From Megamerina dolium (taxonomy: Eukaryota; Arthropoda; Insecta; Diptera; Megamerinidae): DNA of 64,000 bases. The notes under the pieces were generated by a model. That model saw nothing but the letters and a program-made list of their open reading frames with translations. It searched no databases and had not been told where the DNA came from. The translations under genes and the position numbers were made by a program. The stretch spans positions 109,066,917-109,130,916 of the forward strand of contig OY978525.1 in NCBI GenBank assembly GCA_963854835.1, in the 5' to 3' direction. Each line of letters begins with the position of its first letter. The stretch's first letter is position 1. This document shows, in pieces, positions 11,482 to 24,370 of the stretch.

Positions 11482-13423
11482 CTAATGAGCCATTTTCCTC
11501 TACTTCTTTGGAAATGATATTCAAATGTAATGATTATTTAAGGAATTTGTTCAATATAGTTCCATTCAACGTTAAACAAGTTAAAAAATAAATCTGAAAT
11601 GCAAATTAAGACCTTTTAAACAAATAATTATACTGTGAAGAGAGATTGAATGCATCTTTTTGATTTTCATCCACTAGCTAAATACATTTTTTAACAAATG
11701 ACTTAAAATTTGTTCATCATGATGATGATTCCAACTGCATGAAATACAAATTGAATCATTCTATTACAACTCTGTACCAACATTTGTAAATACAAATGTT
11801 TAAATCTAGCTTAACCTTATGTATGAATGTATGTAATATACTCGTACATAAATATAGGGAGGATAGTGATAAAAAATAAATGTATATAATTCATAAGAGT
11901 GTAATATGTAGAAAAAAAAAAATAAATACATTAATAAGAATGTGGAAAATTGTAATTATGAAAAATGTTATGCTTCAAAGAATTATTCACACACACATAC
12001 ACACGGTCGGTCAAACCATCAGGCAGAATGACTGACAAATATGTACTACTTGCATATGCTCATGTACATACCAACGTCGTAATAAGAAAATGAAGAAAAT
12101 TCTTTTCATAAGAGTAGTTTATAAGATAAGATTCATTGTCATTAAATCGTATAATAATTTTGCAATAAACTTCGTATAAATAACTAATTGTTTGCAAGCC
12201 TAACATTTACACAAGAAGGAAATAAGTGTGAGTTCATGACACGCCAAAGTTAATCATACAAATTTCTTGTATATTTTAATTGTGAGAATATAATTTATAG
12301 TATAAAATATTATATTAGGTCTAAAACTGCTTTATTAATTAGAAATAATTAATCTTTACTCGTGCAATGTTACAATTGTTGGATTGATTACTAAGTAACT
12401 AGTTAGAGGAATATTATTTAAAATATTAAATGACTTTATAGTAAGCTCGTTACTTCGTTAGTTCGTTACTTGTTAGGTTTTTTTAGTGTATTTTGTTTTT
12501 GTAAAATTATTTTGTAGAATTACCGGAAATACACTTTAAAAAAAAACTTGATGAGCTTGGTGAGAAGCCCACTAATATGTTTATTTGCTATGTATTTAAA
12601 TTCATTTGGTAAAGAAATTTAATTCAATTTATTTTAGAGAATTTTATATTTTAAAATATAATCTTTAACACAATATCAAGAGAATATCGAGAATATTGTT
12701 ATGTTTTTATTTTGTGAGCGTTTAATTCTATTTGATTAACCTTGTTCGATCACTGGATTCTGTTAAAAATAATTGCAACACTTATTTTGTACATCTATAT
12801 ACTCAATTTACAATCAATTATTTACAATAACTCTTTTAATGTACTTGCAACATTTTCCTCTAATACTGTATCGATGTTTGCGCAATCACGTTCGGGATTC
12901 GATTGATTTGCATTTGTCAACACTGGCTCTATTTATACTCTGTGGCAACACTCCAGAATCTTCTTTTATCGTAGTCTAGATTCATCTCTTTCTTTCTCAT
13001 TGGCGTGTTCTGGTTATCGCCTATTTCTTTTTGTTGACATTCGTGTCATTCACAATAGTCTCAGTCACAATAGTGATGAGTAATCAATCATCGATACTCG
13101 TTACAATATAATAAGAGAATGCCATTTTTTTATCCATACAAAAAGAATTTTTAAATTCCTTTTCGTATGGATATCAGAAGGTACTTGTTTACAAAAATAC
13201 TTAGACGCCAAATTATTTTATGGATTGTTTTTATTTAATTTTTTTTTTTTTGTAATAATTTTATTCGCCTTAATGTATATACTTTATACATATACATATA
13301 CCTCATTTTTGGCATAAATTCAGAAAGCGGTTATAAAATTTATTATTAAAAATAAAATAAAATAATTATAAAAAAAATATAAAAAAAAAAATTTAATTAA
13401 AAATAATATAAAAAATTCCACCT
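11482..13423. other. Presumed intron, no gene seen
   Basis: AT-rich sequence with A/T homopolymers and catatg-type runs. No coding or element signal is recognised; the hydrophobic frame at 12773-12979 has no family resemblance. Confidence 0.5.
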
Positions 13424-14390
13424 CAGGACGAAAGACCTATATCCATATAATAAAACCTCCAAAACTTTTTGCATCCTCAGACCAAATTTTTTTTTTGTAT
13501 GGCCATATTAAATTTGTAATTTTTTTGCCTAACTGCTTTTAGAATAAATGTGAAAAAAAGGGTTAAAATTCATATCGCAGCGAAATATGTTGATTGGGTA
13601 CATATAGTAAAATTTCATGGGGAATAATTTTGTAGAACATTTTAATCCATTAACTCTCTCAGGAAAAGGTAATTTTGACCCCTTTTTCTGGAGAGTCTGA
13701 ATAAAATGGCATTTAGGAGGTCGCTAGAGGGTTAAAATATTTAAAAAAAAATAATTTTCTAGAAAATTTTACTAGAATAATCTTAGACAAAATCTTTATA
13801 CAAGTAACGTAGACATACATACATACATATGTGGCACATAAAGCCCCAAAGGGCTCATTGGCCGAGCTTCTCTTCCATTACTGTTGTGCGTCTTAAATTT
13901 TTGGACAGTATTAGAATTATTTTAGCCGGTTCCGAACGGCAGAACACTTGTGACATCGCTTTTTCTGAGCTTTGTCATAGAGTTCTTTTTAGAAGCTTTT
14001 GCATGGCAAGTTGTTACTGTCGGAAGAATTGCCAATTGTTTGCCGACAGGTGGGTACCGTTCGAAAGAAAAATCTTTTCGATATTACATTTGTTATGCAT
14101 CAGCCGGGTATTGAACCACGACCTACAGATCATAAGGCGAACACACTAACCACTGAGCTACGGCACCCACAAGGAAGTCCACAGAAAATAAAAAACAAAA
14201 ATGTCCCTTTTGAAATATGCAACTTTTTTATGTACATATACTTTGATAATTTGTTAATAAATACAACTCTAGAGCTCTTTCGAGGAATGATGGCTCGACG
14301 TTTGGGACATCGGTATGACAATCATCGCTGAAGATCTGAGTTACACATGATGTCCACATGTGGACTCCACTGGTGGCACTTAGTAGTAAA
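13424..14390. repeat. Repeat X relative, copy 2, split by a SINE
   Basis: The left part (13424-13811) and right part (14171-14390) align, in order, with the uninterrupted copy at 59021-59590. Shared blocks: GAAAGACCT, CATATARTAAAACCTCC, AGAACATTTTAAYCC, GAATAAAATGGCATTT, GGTCGCTAGAGGGTTAA, GACAAAATCTTTATACAA, then after the SINE GTCCACAGAAAATA and GAAATATGCAAC. The SINE at 13812-14170 sits in the middle. Confidence 0.8.
13812..14170 (-). mobile_element. tRNA-derived SINE, copy S1 (full length)
   Basis: Read on the minus strand from 14170: GTGGGTGCCG, A box TAGCTCAGTGGTTAG (14146-14160), B box GGTTCAATACC (14108-14118), then CGGCTGATGCATAAC, the family body (CGACAGTAACAACTTGCCATG, AAGCTTCTAAAAGAACTC, TCACAAGTGTTCTGCCGTT, AACCGGCTAAAAT, CAACAGTAATGGAAGAGAAG), GTGCCACATATG and a (TATG)n tail. 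It is inserted in a repeat X relative whose empty counterpart is at 59350-59365. A tRNA-like head, fixed body and short-repeat tail define a SINE; it would be transcribed by RNA polymerase III and moved by a LINE. Confidence 0.9.
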
Positions 14391-16160
14391 CTTGTTATAA
14401 TATTGTCAGTGAAAAGTCAAGTCAAATGAAAAAATCATTAATGAACTGCGGGAGATTTATACATTTATACATTTATAGTTATAGTTATTTGGTAAATGAA
14501 ATAGGTAAGCAAAAAAATATAAAGAAATATTCCATTTGATTGCCAATTAAGATTATTTCATAAACAGAACGTTCCATTACCACTTTTCATTGACTCAAGG
14601 TAATGAAATACATTTGAAAATCTCTCTCTCTCTCTCTCTAATTCATACCGATAATTTTATAATATATGTAATAACAATTTTATTTTTAGTATATAAAATA
14701 CAAATACAAACAAGCATAGAATGATTTTTTAATTAAAACTTTTTCTGTTGATATTTGTAGAATAACATTGAACAAGGCTTTTTGTGAATTTGTTCTCTTT
14801 CAATGAAAAATCTTACTCAAATCTTCTCAATAATAAATCTACTATATACAATGTACATAAAAGGTATATAAATGTACGTTATAGTAATTCAAATTTTATA
14901 TACAATAATTTACAATCGAATACAGTACGATTCTTGGCATTGTGTTGCAATTGCTATAAAAAAAAATATTTACATAATCACAATTCATGTAGTACGTAAG
15001 TATTGTAGTATTGTTCCTATTTATTATTGCAATTGTGCTGCATCTAAATCTAAATATATGTGTGTTTGTATGTGTGTGTGTGACTCTGTTTTGGTGTCGA
15101 TGTGCAAGCATGAACAAAATACTATTTGCTCCAATTTACTTCAATCTCCACTGCACTCGCTGTTGCCCTTTCATTTATATATACATATGTACATATGTAT
15201 GTAGTAGTGTCGTATATAGTCTAAGTATAATACCTAGGGTATTGAGTATCAAGAGAGAAATGGAGTCTACCTAAGGTATATATAATTCTGATGGCATATC
15301 GATTGAATGGGTGGGTGTATTGGTTTGGGTTGATTGTCAGTGTTAGGTGGATTGTTTGTTCTTTTTTTTTCTGCTAAATTTGTACAACGTGCTGGTACTA
15401 CCTAACGTAGTTTTTGTTTTGTAATAAGAAAGTATTTCACATTGATTTCAAGCTAATTTTGAAATATACATACAATACAATACAATAAAATATATGAGCA
15501 TGAGCAGTTAATTTAACAAATGCATACATGTGCATATACTCTATGTACCTATTCAATTTCATTAATATTGTATTATTACAATTGTAATTTGTTTTCAATT
15601 TAATAGTTGCATATGTTCTATGTTAATATATTTTTTTCTGAGTAATTTTCCTTCATGTTCAGCTTCAGTAAATATTATTAATTTATTCACTTTACCTACT
15701 TATACATACTCGTATGTAGGTACCTAATATTATTTCATCAATAAATGCTATTATGATTTTTACGTTTTGTTGTTGGTATTACATATTCGATTCCTCCCCT
15801 TCATACATATGTGAATTGCTCAATTTTATGGCAATCAATGAAGAAACAAAATTTAAAAAAAACAAAAAAAAACAAAAAAAAAAAATAATAGCAATAAAAT
15901 TGTTATTTATTATTATTTGTGCTTACAATTTGCAGGTGAAATTATAAATGAATTGCATGCATATGCATATGTACAATACTTGTATATGTTTCAAATAGAA
16001 ACATATAAAAACCATCTGGCTATATATTAATGACATTGATGTATACTAAACATGTTATCTATTGGGTTAATGGCATGGTATTTGTTAAAGGGTTTTATTG
16101 ACAATTTTTATATATTATAAGCAACTGATATAAATGACATTTGTCGTTGTCAATTAAATA
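14391..16160. other. Presumed intron, no gene seen
   Basis: AT-rich with a (TC)n tract at 14622-14640, TG-rich runs near 15060-15080, catatg runs near 15180-15200, and an A-rich stretch with C interruptions at 15857-15886. Open frames here follow these runs. Confidence 0.5.
14622..14640. repeat. (TC)n microsatellite
   Basis: About 19 bases of uninterrupted TC dinucleotides. Confidence 0.9.
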
Positions 16161-17403
16161 AGGTCTAGTAAAAAGAAATCCATTATTTTTGCATTACATT
16201 GAAGGTTTTATTTAGCATAGTTAGAATGATCAAATGTGCACCGTTTTGTTTGATAACTGGTTGCCATTTTGAAGGTGATTTCATACTGACACTCTCATAG
16301 AAACCCTTGTCCCTATTGGCAAAAAAACTGGGACAGTCGATTTTCACAAGCTTCTCTTGAGGCGAATTTTTCACTAGCAAAATCATTCGCCATAGACAGG
16401 AACAGGTAGTAATCACTTGGTGCCGGACTATAAGGTGGATGCATAAGAACCTCCCAACCAAGTTTCTGGAGCTCATGGCGATTCACTATCGATGTGTGTG
16501 GCCTGGAGTTATCCTGATGGAACACAATTCCTCACCTAGTGGCCAAAACTGGCCGCTTCTGGGCTATTGATTCCTTCTGACGGTTCAATTGTTGACAATA
16601 CAGGCACGAGTTAAGAGTTTGGCCGTAGGGGAGCAGCTCATAGTAGATGATTCCTTGCCAATCCCACCAAACACATTGCAAAACCTTCCTGAATGTCAAT
16701 CCTGGCTTGGCCACCGTTTGCGCCGTCTCACCGCAATTCAACCACGACCATTTTTGCTTGACGTTGTCGTAAGTGACTCACTTTTCAGCACCAGTAACCA
16801 TCCGCTTCAGAAATGGATCGATTTTGTTGTAGATGTAAATTCAGTCCATGAGGACCATTTTTTCCGTTATCTCGTGTGGCAGCCATACAATGAGCTTCTT
16901 TTTGTATCCAGCGTTATTTAAATGGTTCAAAACAGTTTCTTGTGTAATGTTTAGCTCCTGCGCAATAGAAACAGTGCTTACATGATGGTCAGACTTGACG
17001 ATTTCCATTATTTTAACGATATTTTTGACAATTGGCCTTTCAGAGCGTCATGCATCTTTGACATCAAAATTACCGAAATGGAATTGACGAAACCGTGGTT
17101 GGTTGTTACAGTATCAAGACCATAAACACTGTTCACATTTTCAGCCGTCTGGCTGGCGTTTTCGCCTTTATCGAAGAAAAACTGTAAAATATGGCGTATT
17201 TTCTCTTTACTGGTGTCCATCTTTGACGAGTGCTCAAACAATACTGAGTCAAGCAATCACAAAATTGCCTGAAAAGTTTATTTAGTACGAAATCCTATCT
17301 TTCTAACGCCATCTAGTGTAACCCGATCGCATTTATACGACGCAAGATACATATTACTAAAGCCATCTATTGCAAAAATAATGGATTTGTTTTTACTACC
17401 CCT
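16161..17403 (-). mobile_element. Mariner family A, copy 3 (M3)
   Basis: About 1243 bases, minus orientation. The left end AGGTCTAGTAAAAAGAAATC directly follows TA at 16159-16160. The right end is eroded: TTTTTACTACCCCT in place of the expected CTACACCT, and no perfect TA follows. Confidence 0.9.
16200..17220 (-). pseudogene. Mariner family A transposase relic (M3)
   Basis: It starts at the ATG at 17220 (MDTSKEKIRHIL). Recognisable pieces: ENASQTAENVNSVYG, RKVLQCVWWDWQGI, HQDNSRPHTS (second Asp) and SPAPSDYYLF. The last shows a 6-base in-frame loss of the two residues Asp-Leu in SPDLAPS, so the spacing between the second and third Asp is two residues shorter than the family's 34. Several frameshifts and a stop in the region after VPHEI break it further. 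The tail reads VIKQNGAHL. Confidence 0.88.
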
Positions 17404-17550
17404 CATATTTAAGCATATCATCGAATGAGGAGTAAAATGTAAAGAACAAAAAGTGTAGATTCTTGAGAGTATTTCAATTCTGAAATTTACTTTACGTACA
17501 TACAATCAACTTCATGGCAAAACAATATTATTTACTTTGCTTTGTGTCTT

Positions 17551-17834
17551 AATATCGATAAGATTTTTCTTTCGAATGGTACCCACCTGTCGGCAAGCAA
17601 TTGGCAATTCTTCCGACAGTAAGAACATGCCATGAAAAAGCTTCTAAAAGAACTGTGTGACAAAGCTCAGAAAAAGTGATGTCACAAGTGTTCTGCCGTT
17701 CGGAACCGGTTAAAATAAGTAGGTCCCTTCTAATATTGTCCAAATTTAAGATGCACAACAGTAATGGAAGAGAAGCTCGGCCAATGAGCCCTTTGGGGCT
17801 TTAAGTGTCACATATTTATTTATTTATTTTTTTT
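17551..17834 (+). mobile_element. tRNA-derived SINE, copy S2 (head missing)
   Basis: It begins inside the body just after the position of the tRNA-like head (AATATCGATAAGATTTTTC) and runs through GGTACCCACCTGTCGG, GACAGTAAGAACATGCCATG, AACCGGTTAAAATAAGTAGG and GGCCAATGAGCCCTTTGGGG, to GTGTCACATA and an ATTT tail. The 5' truncation is what incomplete reverse transcription leaves. Confidence 0.9.
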
Positions 17835-17879
17835 GTGTTTTTGTGCTGAAACTTTTCAGCTACTTGTTTCTTCCATTTT

Positions 17880-17909
17880 CAATGAGAAATTGAAAGCAAT
17901 TTCTCATTG
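17880..17909. repeat. Perfect 13-bp hairpin
   Basis: CAATGAGAAATTG, a 4-base loop AAAG, then CAATTTCTCATTG. No associated gene or element was recognised. Confidence 0.85.
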
Positions 17910-18072
17910 ACAGAAACCTCTCGTGAAGGTGTTCTAACAATGTTCAGTTTTGAAATATTTGTACGAAAGGCAGATAGGAAGCGTACACATTACCCAGAAA
18001 AGTTGGAATCTGTAAAATTTAAGTCATTAAAAAAAAAAAATATGTGAGTTTTTTTCCTGTACCGTTACCGGC

Positions 18073-18187
18073 ACCTACTTATATTAGCCAATTTCGGAAG
18101 GCAGAACTCTAGTGACTCACTTTTTCTGAGCTTTGCCACAGAGCTCAGAGCTCTTTTTAGAAGCGTTTTCATCGCAAATTGTTACCG
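18073..18187 (-). mobile_element. tRNA-derived SINE fragment S3
   Basis: About 115 bases of SINE body in reverse orientation: ATTAGCCAATTTCGGAAGGC, CAGAACTCTAGTGAC and TTTTTCTGAGCTTTGCCACAG, with a short CAGAGCT duplication, then TTTTTAGAAGCG. Head and tail are absent. It is more diverged than the other copies. Confidence 0.75.
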
Positions 18188-19865
18188 TGTTTACCAAATT
18201 CAAAATCACACGTGAACTGCTTGAAACATTTGCAGATTTCTTAAATGTCAACCATACCTAAGGGCAGTGGGTATAATTCAAATACAAAGTTATACTAAAA
18301 GTTGTACTAAAAGTTTCCAAATTAATCGTGATATTGCAACAAAACGGAAGGCATTTCTTGATCAAATATCATGTTGCATGTTATGTCTTGAAAAATTGGC
18401 AAATTCCAACGATATCCATCATCGGTAAAATTTTGATTTCAATGCAAATAATTCAAAAATAAATATATTGTGAAAAGCTGTTGCAAAAATAGAAGAAAAA
18501 CGGATAAATTATGTCTTCCTTTATTCGATATATTCATCAAATATTACCCATCTGGTTACGATTTCATTTTTTATGCATGATTTGCGATGGTCAGCGCTTG
18601 GATGCTCTAAAATATTAGACTATAAGTCGTGTGAAAGTTTATTATAAATTTACACGTCGCCAATGGAATGTCAATAATTGCCTTATCACAAATAGTTTGC
18701 AACGTTTGCAACCCTTCTTTGCTTGCTCGGCCGCGGTTTCGTTTTCTGATGTATCCCTGTGCCCTATGCCCTATGTGCCCTGTCCTATAAGTGAATATTG
18801 AACTGCTAAGACAGCTCGTTAAGAGAATGAATTCTGTTAAACTGATTTTAAAATTGTTCCAAACTTAACACGTACAAAAATATTCGAACAGAAGGTCACC
18901 CCAGATTTTCCCGAGCTTAAAATGCAACATATTTCCTACTCTTTCATCGTTGAATTTACGTATATCTAAGAAAGAGTTGTAAATAATACACAGTTCTATT
19001 TAATACATTAAATAAATAGTAGAAATTTTATGATTTCATTCAATAACTACCACTTTGAGGCAAAATTTAGAGACAAATTTATTGATCCTGTTCAGCCTAG
19101 ACTTTTTGGAAAGAGAGAGTGCCCCAGAGTACTGTGTTAAATATCGTTTTGCTCCTCAGTGTCAAGTTCTTTTGACGAAAGCCAGGGATTTGGATCTGTT
19201 TATCTATTTTTTTCCGTGGAAAATTTTTGTAGAACATTGTTTGTCATTTTTCTTATCCGTATCCTTAACGTATTGAATGTTGTTACATCTTTCTATGTTT
19301 TTTTTTCTTTATGAAACTACTGTTAATTTTTACTTGTTATATACATAGAGTATTTCTGTAGCATTCTTCAAGGTTTTTTTATTTTTCTTTCAGAGCTACA
19401 TATATTTATTTGCCAAACACACAATTGCCATTCCTCCGAGTTATATCCCATGACGATATTACTACAACTGCCCATTCTATGTTCTACTGTTTTAATTTAA
19501 TTACTTTGTCTAAATACAAATGTACATACAAATGAAATCTGCCAGAAGAAATTTACATTTTTCTCATCATACCAACATATAATATAATAATTTTCTTTAA
19601 TTATGATTGCATTTTTGTTCATTTGGTGCAGCAAAGTTGCTATAGCAAATTAATACTTTTATAGTCATGGTATTTCATTTATTTGATTCTTTCGAAAAGG
19701 CTATAAGCATTTAAAATTGTCGATAGAACCCAGCAAAATTACACGTCTACTGAAATGCATCTACATAAGCTTTTGAAATAGAATACCACATACGTATTTA
19801 CTTGCATTTATTATTCCTTTCGTCTATTAGTTAATGGGTGGTTTTATGATATTTTGTTAGAACTT

Positions 19866-20065
19866 ATTATTATTAGAGAGTTGCATTGCTTGGCACTTTC
19901 CCAACACATGTTTTGCAGTTTCAATCTCTTCCCTGCAATGTCAGCAGGTTTCATGCGAGAGATTCCCAGTTTCGTTAGGTGATAATTCAGCCTGCAGTGT
20001 CCTGTCAATAATCCCGTGATCATTCTTATATTATCCTTGTTTAAACTGACACATTCCTCAAGTCA
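19866..20065 (-). pseudogene. Non-LTR retrotransposon ORF2 C-terminal fragment
   Basis: The minus strand from about 20060 encodes ECVSLNKDNIRMITG, LLTGHCRLNYHLTKLGIS and then, after a stop, the knuckle HCREEIETAKHVLGKC. The LLTGHC-x-L-x-x-HL block followed by C-x2-C-x7-8-H-x4-C is the end of ORF2 in RNase H-bearing LINEs (I/LOA/R1/jockey-like group). An (AAT)n run at the 3' side (about 19864-19878) looks like its tail. It is a short 5'-truncated remnant. Confidence 0.75.
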
Positions 20066-21676
20066 TTTTAGGTTATAGGTCCCTAAAAGTGTCTTGGATT
20101 GTTAGAAGTTACATGATCATTGAATTTATTTCTCAAAGTAATGATTGTGAATTAGTTTTAATGTAATAATAAGATTTTTCATTGAGAAAGAAATAATTTC
20201 GTTGAAATTCCAACTAAACATCACTTTGATTTTAAGGTCAATCTTAATTTTTGCCAAAATGTTGTGTAGATGTCACTTAAAATCTCAAGAAACTTGTTGT
20301 TAAGAATTGTTATGTGTCTATACGATGTTGCGGCAACATTCTTGCATGATAATGTGTCCAGCTTTTCTAAATGCATGTATCCAAAATATGTCTTTGGCGA
20401 ATAAAGGTTGTTTTATTGAAAACATAGCACCCTTTTCTTGTCTAATACTGCAGTATAGTGTTGCATAGGTAAAGCTATGTACATAAAATCTAATATACGG
20501 GAATGTATGTGCCTGCATGCGAACATGTATGGCAACATGCGAATATAAAAATACATACAAAAAATGACAACATTGTTTGTTATTGCAGCAAATTGCTGCT
20601 GCTACTGCTACTACTGCTACTCTATTGCTGTTGCTGAGTAAGCTACTGATTATGTGCTTATATGCTATTGATGTTGGACAACACGAAAGTAAAACTGACG
20701 CGCCTTATGAATAATTGAATTTAATGCTTACAATGTAAACAAATGCAAATATACAAATAATAGTACAAAAAATTGGGGGGGAAAACTCATCTACATACTC
20801 TTCTATACTTGGTAGATAAATATAGAGTATAGAGGTATACTTTTGGGGCTATTAATTTCAGTGCTTAGCCTGAGTTTGTCTAGTAATCGAATGACATTTT
20901 GTTGAAAAATTAACAAATAGTCTGAGAGCCATGGATGGTGTTAAAATGGATACAAATAATTTTGCAATTTTTGTCTTTTTGTTTTGTGTACGTATGTACC
21001 CGATATTACTTTTCATTGTGTTGTTGCTCTTTCTTTTTTTTGTTTTTCTATTTGTTACTTTTACATACTACTTCGTATGAACATACAAGTACTATATGGT
21101 ATGTCATTTTTAAGGTTTTTGCACTTTTACCATGTTTTTTTTTAATACCATTGCTTTTAGTGCTTACGACGTACATATAATATGTAAGTATATGCCCGCG
21201 AACAATGTTATATTATATTTTATGTCATTCCACTTTTACTAGGTACTCGGTATGTATCAGCTCATACCATACCATCACCTATCCAACTATACCATGAGTA
21301 ATATGAGTATGCTTCAAGGGAATATTTTTTTTTGTATTTTTCTATTTTTTTTTCTTATTGTTAAATTCTACACATAAAGTAATTTTAATAAAATATATAT
21401 GTATTATTTTACAAAAATACCAAATACATGTACGTAAGTACATATGTCTGCAAAAAGTCTATTTCATCATTACTGGCTGAGTGTAGGTGCACACATTGAA
21501 TGAGGATTAGAAATGAAACTTATGTATACATAGGTATAATGTGCATTTAGAAGAACTTGATATATGGTACTCTTATGCAATGGTTATATTATTTGTAATA
21601 TCATTCGAGGCTATATTATTAGCCTTTGTGGAAAAAATCATTGACTTTCAACTAAAAATGAAGAACTAATGAAGGC

Positions 21677-21678
<2 letters not shown>

Positions 21679-21724
<46 letters not shown>
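21679..21724. repeat. (AT)n microsatellite
   Basis: An uninterrupted 46-base AT dinucleotide array. Confidence 0.95.
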
Positions 21725-21727
<3 letters not shown>

Positions 21728-22099
21728 GGTTATTTCAATTTAAATGCTTCCATGTACTTATATAAATACTTCTAAAAGGTTATAAGACCCGCAACAAGAT
21801 GACAATATTCATTTAAACATTTACTTTGAAAATGAAAATAAGTCTACTACTTATGTATTTGTATTGCATAGAAAACGTTCAATTGGCTCATAGGATTCAT
21901 CTTTTCTATCAGGGCGTTTTTTTTTTTTTGTGCTTAGCTACTCATTACATTTGTCATCATGGGTCACTATAATCATTTGAAGAGGAGAAGAAATGGTAAT
22001 CCATATGCCACATACTGTGTTGACTTATCTAAGCTTCTTTCGCTTGTAAAAACAACTTTTTGCCTTACTTAGGGTTTTTTTATTTTTCGCTGGATTTAA

Positions 22100-22161
22100 T
22101 TGAAGAGAAGCTTGGCCAATGAGACCTTCGGGATTTTAAGTGCCACATATTTATTTTTTAT
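22100..22161 (+). mobile_element. tRNA-derived SINE 3' fragment S4
   Basis: Only the last 60 bases of the SINE: GAAGAGAAGCTTGGCCAATG, AGACCTTCGGGATTTTAAG and TGCCACATATTTATTTTTTA. It is strongly 5'-truncated. Confidence 0.85.
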
Positions 22162-22249
22162 TCCTTTGCTAAGTTATATTAATTTATGAATTTTCAGCTG
22201 AATATGTCAGCTCCATAGATATTAAACTCTATGGAATGTAGACATACTC

Positions 22250-23325
22250 CAGTAGATTAGATTAGATTGGTAAGGGCTAAACAATTGCTGCCTATGACAC
22301 TGCGTCCGATTCGAATTATTGTGCCATACCCGAGGTTAATATTGAAAGATATTATATCCTCCTATTTTCTCAAAACATATTTTGATTCTTGTGAGTTCAA
22401 GTTCAGACGGATTGGTAGTCTGTAGTAGTTCCTTTCCAAGTGTTTGTTTTCTCATCCGGATAAGGGCTGGGCATTCTGTGATTATGTGTATGGATGTCTC
22501 ATCGTCCTCCATACAGAAACTGCATATTTCGCTGTCTGTCAATTTCAGACGGGTTTTATGTTTGTTTAATAGACAGTGTCCAAAACTCAAAATACCTTTT
22601 GAGTTCTTCTTGACTCAAACTCAAAAGATATTTTGTGTTTTTTACCGAGTAATGCGGAAAGAAAGCTTTGATACATTCCATACCAATAGTTTTTGACCAC
22701 CTAGCATTTGTTTTGGGGTCATATATTCTTGCTTGATGCAATTTTTGTAGTGAGCTTTGCTGATTCCTACAATTGGTTCGGGTCCAAATGGTTGCTTTTC
22801 AGCTTCCTCCTTTGCCAATCTGTCTGCATTCTCATTACCATCGTAGCCATAGTGTGCTAGAATCCAGTATAGTATCACTTGATTCCCGATTGATAGTTGT
22901 TGAAGAAGATTAGCTAGCTATTTCCCAAACTGATCTAGAATTAAATATTGATGAATGCAAGGCTTTTATTGCAGCCTGACTGCAGTCTGACATTACAATA
23001 ATTCTTTCCTTATAAAGACGAAGGTTAAGAATTTCACGGACCTCCTCCGCTTGAAAAACTGTTGCAAAGCTACCAAAACTGATTGACATTCGGGTGGGTA
23101 CTGGGACAATAAATTCCAGATCATATGCCTTCTTCAGTCTTGAATTCATCAGTGTACCAGACAATGTCGTCATGAGTAAGACTGATTTTACCAGTCTTTC
23201 CAGTCTATCCTGTTTGGGATATGAGTTTTGTATCTCTTGTTAAAGATATGTCGCGGAGGCATTGAGTCAAGAGGCATCCAGAAGCACCCGTGTCGCCTTC
23301 TGTCTTTAGCAATGGAACGGTGACT
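22250..23325 (-). pseudogene. Non-LTR retrotransposon ORF2 3' end with RNase H
   Basis: On the minus strand: PRHIFNKRYKTHIPNRIDW upstream, then WYTDEFKTEEG and SGIYCPSTHPNVN (RNase H start, first Asp in YTD). After a frameshift come SFGSFATVFQAEEVREIL (catalytic Glu), IVMSDCSQAAIKALHSS (second Asp) and GYDGNENADRLAKEEAE (last Asp). The end has TGHCLLNKHKTRL-like sequence (MSFGHCLLNKHKTRLKL) and the knuckle CSFCMEDDETSIHIITEC. RNase H acts on the RNA-DNA hybrid during retrotransposition. The order RNase H then CCHC fits I, LOA or R1-related LINEs. ATCTAATCTAATCTA at the 3' side (about 22252-22267) looks like the element tail. It is 5'-truncated with at least three frameshifts. Confidence 0.85.
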
Positions 23326-24210
23326 CATGTAAAATGATGCAGCAATTTAAAATTAGTTTCTAAAATCCTCTAATGTGGCTGTTACGACAAGTTATTTTTT
23401 TCTTTTTGGAAATACTCGGTTTTTTTCTTCCAGTGCCAATAACTTTTGTTGGGTTCAATTCGCCTTAGAAGACTCAACCGTAAAATCATGATTGTTCAAT
23501 TTCGGCTGGTCTTGGGTATCCAAGATTTTGCATATGTGAGCAATTAGCATAAAATTTGTATTTTATAACAAATTCTTTGATCAGCTAACATGATCATTTT
23601 TTGAGTGATTGCAAATTAATTCGAAATCAAAGGCAAAAAGTAAAATAGAGAATTCGTGTAATAAAGTAATTTTAACTAAAATTCTCTCAAATTTCTGAGA
23701 TCACATTCTTATTTTAAACCTGAAAATGAATCGAACTGTAAAACTCAATCAAAACAAAACAAACAAAAGATTCTAATAAAGTATGACGTCGAAAATGAAA
23801 AAAATTGTACGCTGTAAATGTCAGATCGCATGCAACATTGCCAGGGCGGCCATTTTACAATATGTACTTAGAGAACGACTTGGAGGACGGAATCAAACGA
23901 AGAGAATACAATATTTTGTTTAACGACATTATAGTGTAATTAACATAGTGATAGCAAAATTGATGCGTACATCTACAAAAGCCAAAGACACAAGAAAACT
24001 ACTGAAAATGTCATAATTTAACAATTTAAATTATTTATTTTAATGCCAAAAAAGATTACTGATTATAATGAGGATAGCTTAATAAACAATAATAAGTGAA
24101 TAATAGAAATTGTTTATTTTTGTTTTGAAAAGAAAATGCAAATGACTTTTGTTAGCTGACATTTAGAAGGATTAAAAAATCTCCTTACAGTCGGCTGGGG
24201 CCGACCAAAC
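23326..24210. other. Presumed intron, no gene seen
   Basis: AT-rich and unrecognised. At the right edge GTCGGC-TGGG-GCCGAC (24190-24205) is a perfect 6-bp stem placed just outside the repeat element that starts at 24211. Confidence 0.45.
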
Positions 24211-24370
24211 TATACCCTGCATATGTAGATTTATATATAAAAAGTTTACTCGAATATCCAACTTTTCTTTTATTTTCGAGAAACAATTTTTGCATATACT
24301 ACTAATTTACACCCGAAATATGGTTGAGTTTGACGAAGTAAAAGGATTTTAAGATAATTCCGAGGCTTAT

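Larger units (their letters stand above)
17835..19865. other. Presumed intron, SINE fragment only
   Basis: Apart from the hairpin at 17880-17909 and the SINE fragment S3 at 18073-18187, nothing is recognised. The region at 18190-19000 is slightly less simple in sequence but shows no coherent reading frame. Confidence 0.45.
20066..22250. other. Presumed intron with (AT)n and a SINE scrap
   Basis: AT-rich DNA. It holds a CTG/CTA-rich run near 20588-20635, the long (AT)n tract at 21679-21724 and SINE piece S4 at 22100-22161. No gene is recognised. Confidence 0.5.
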
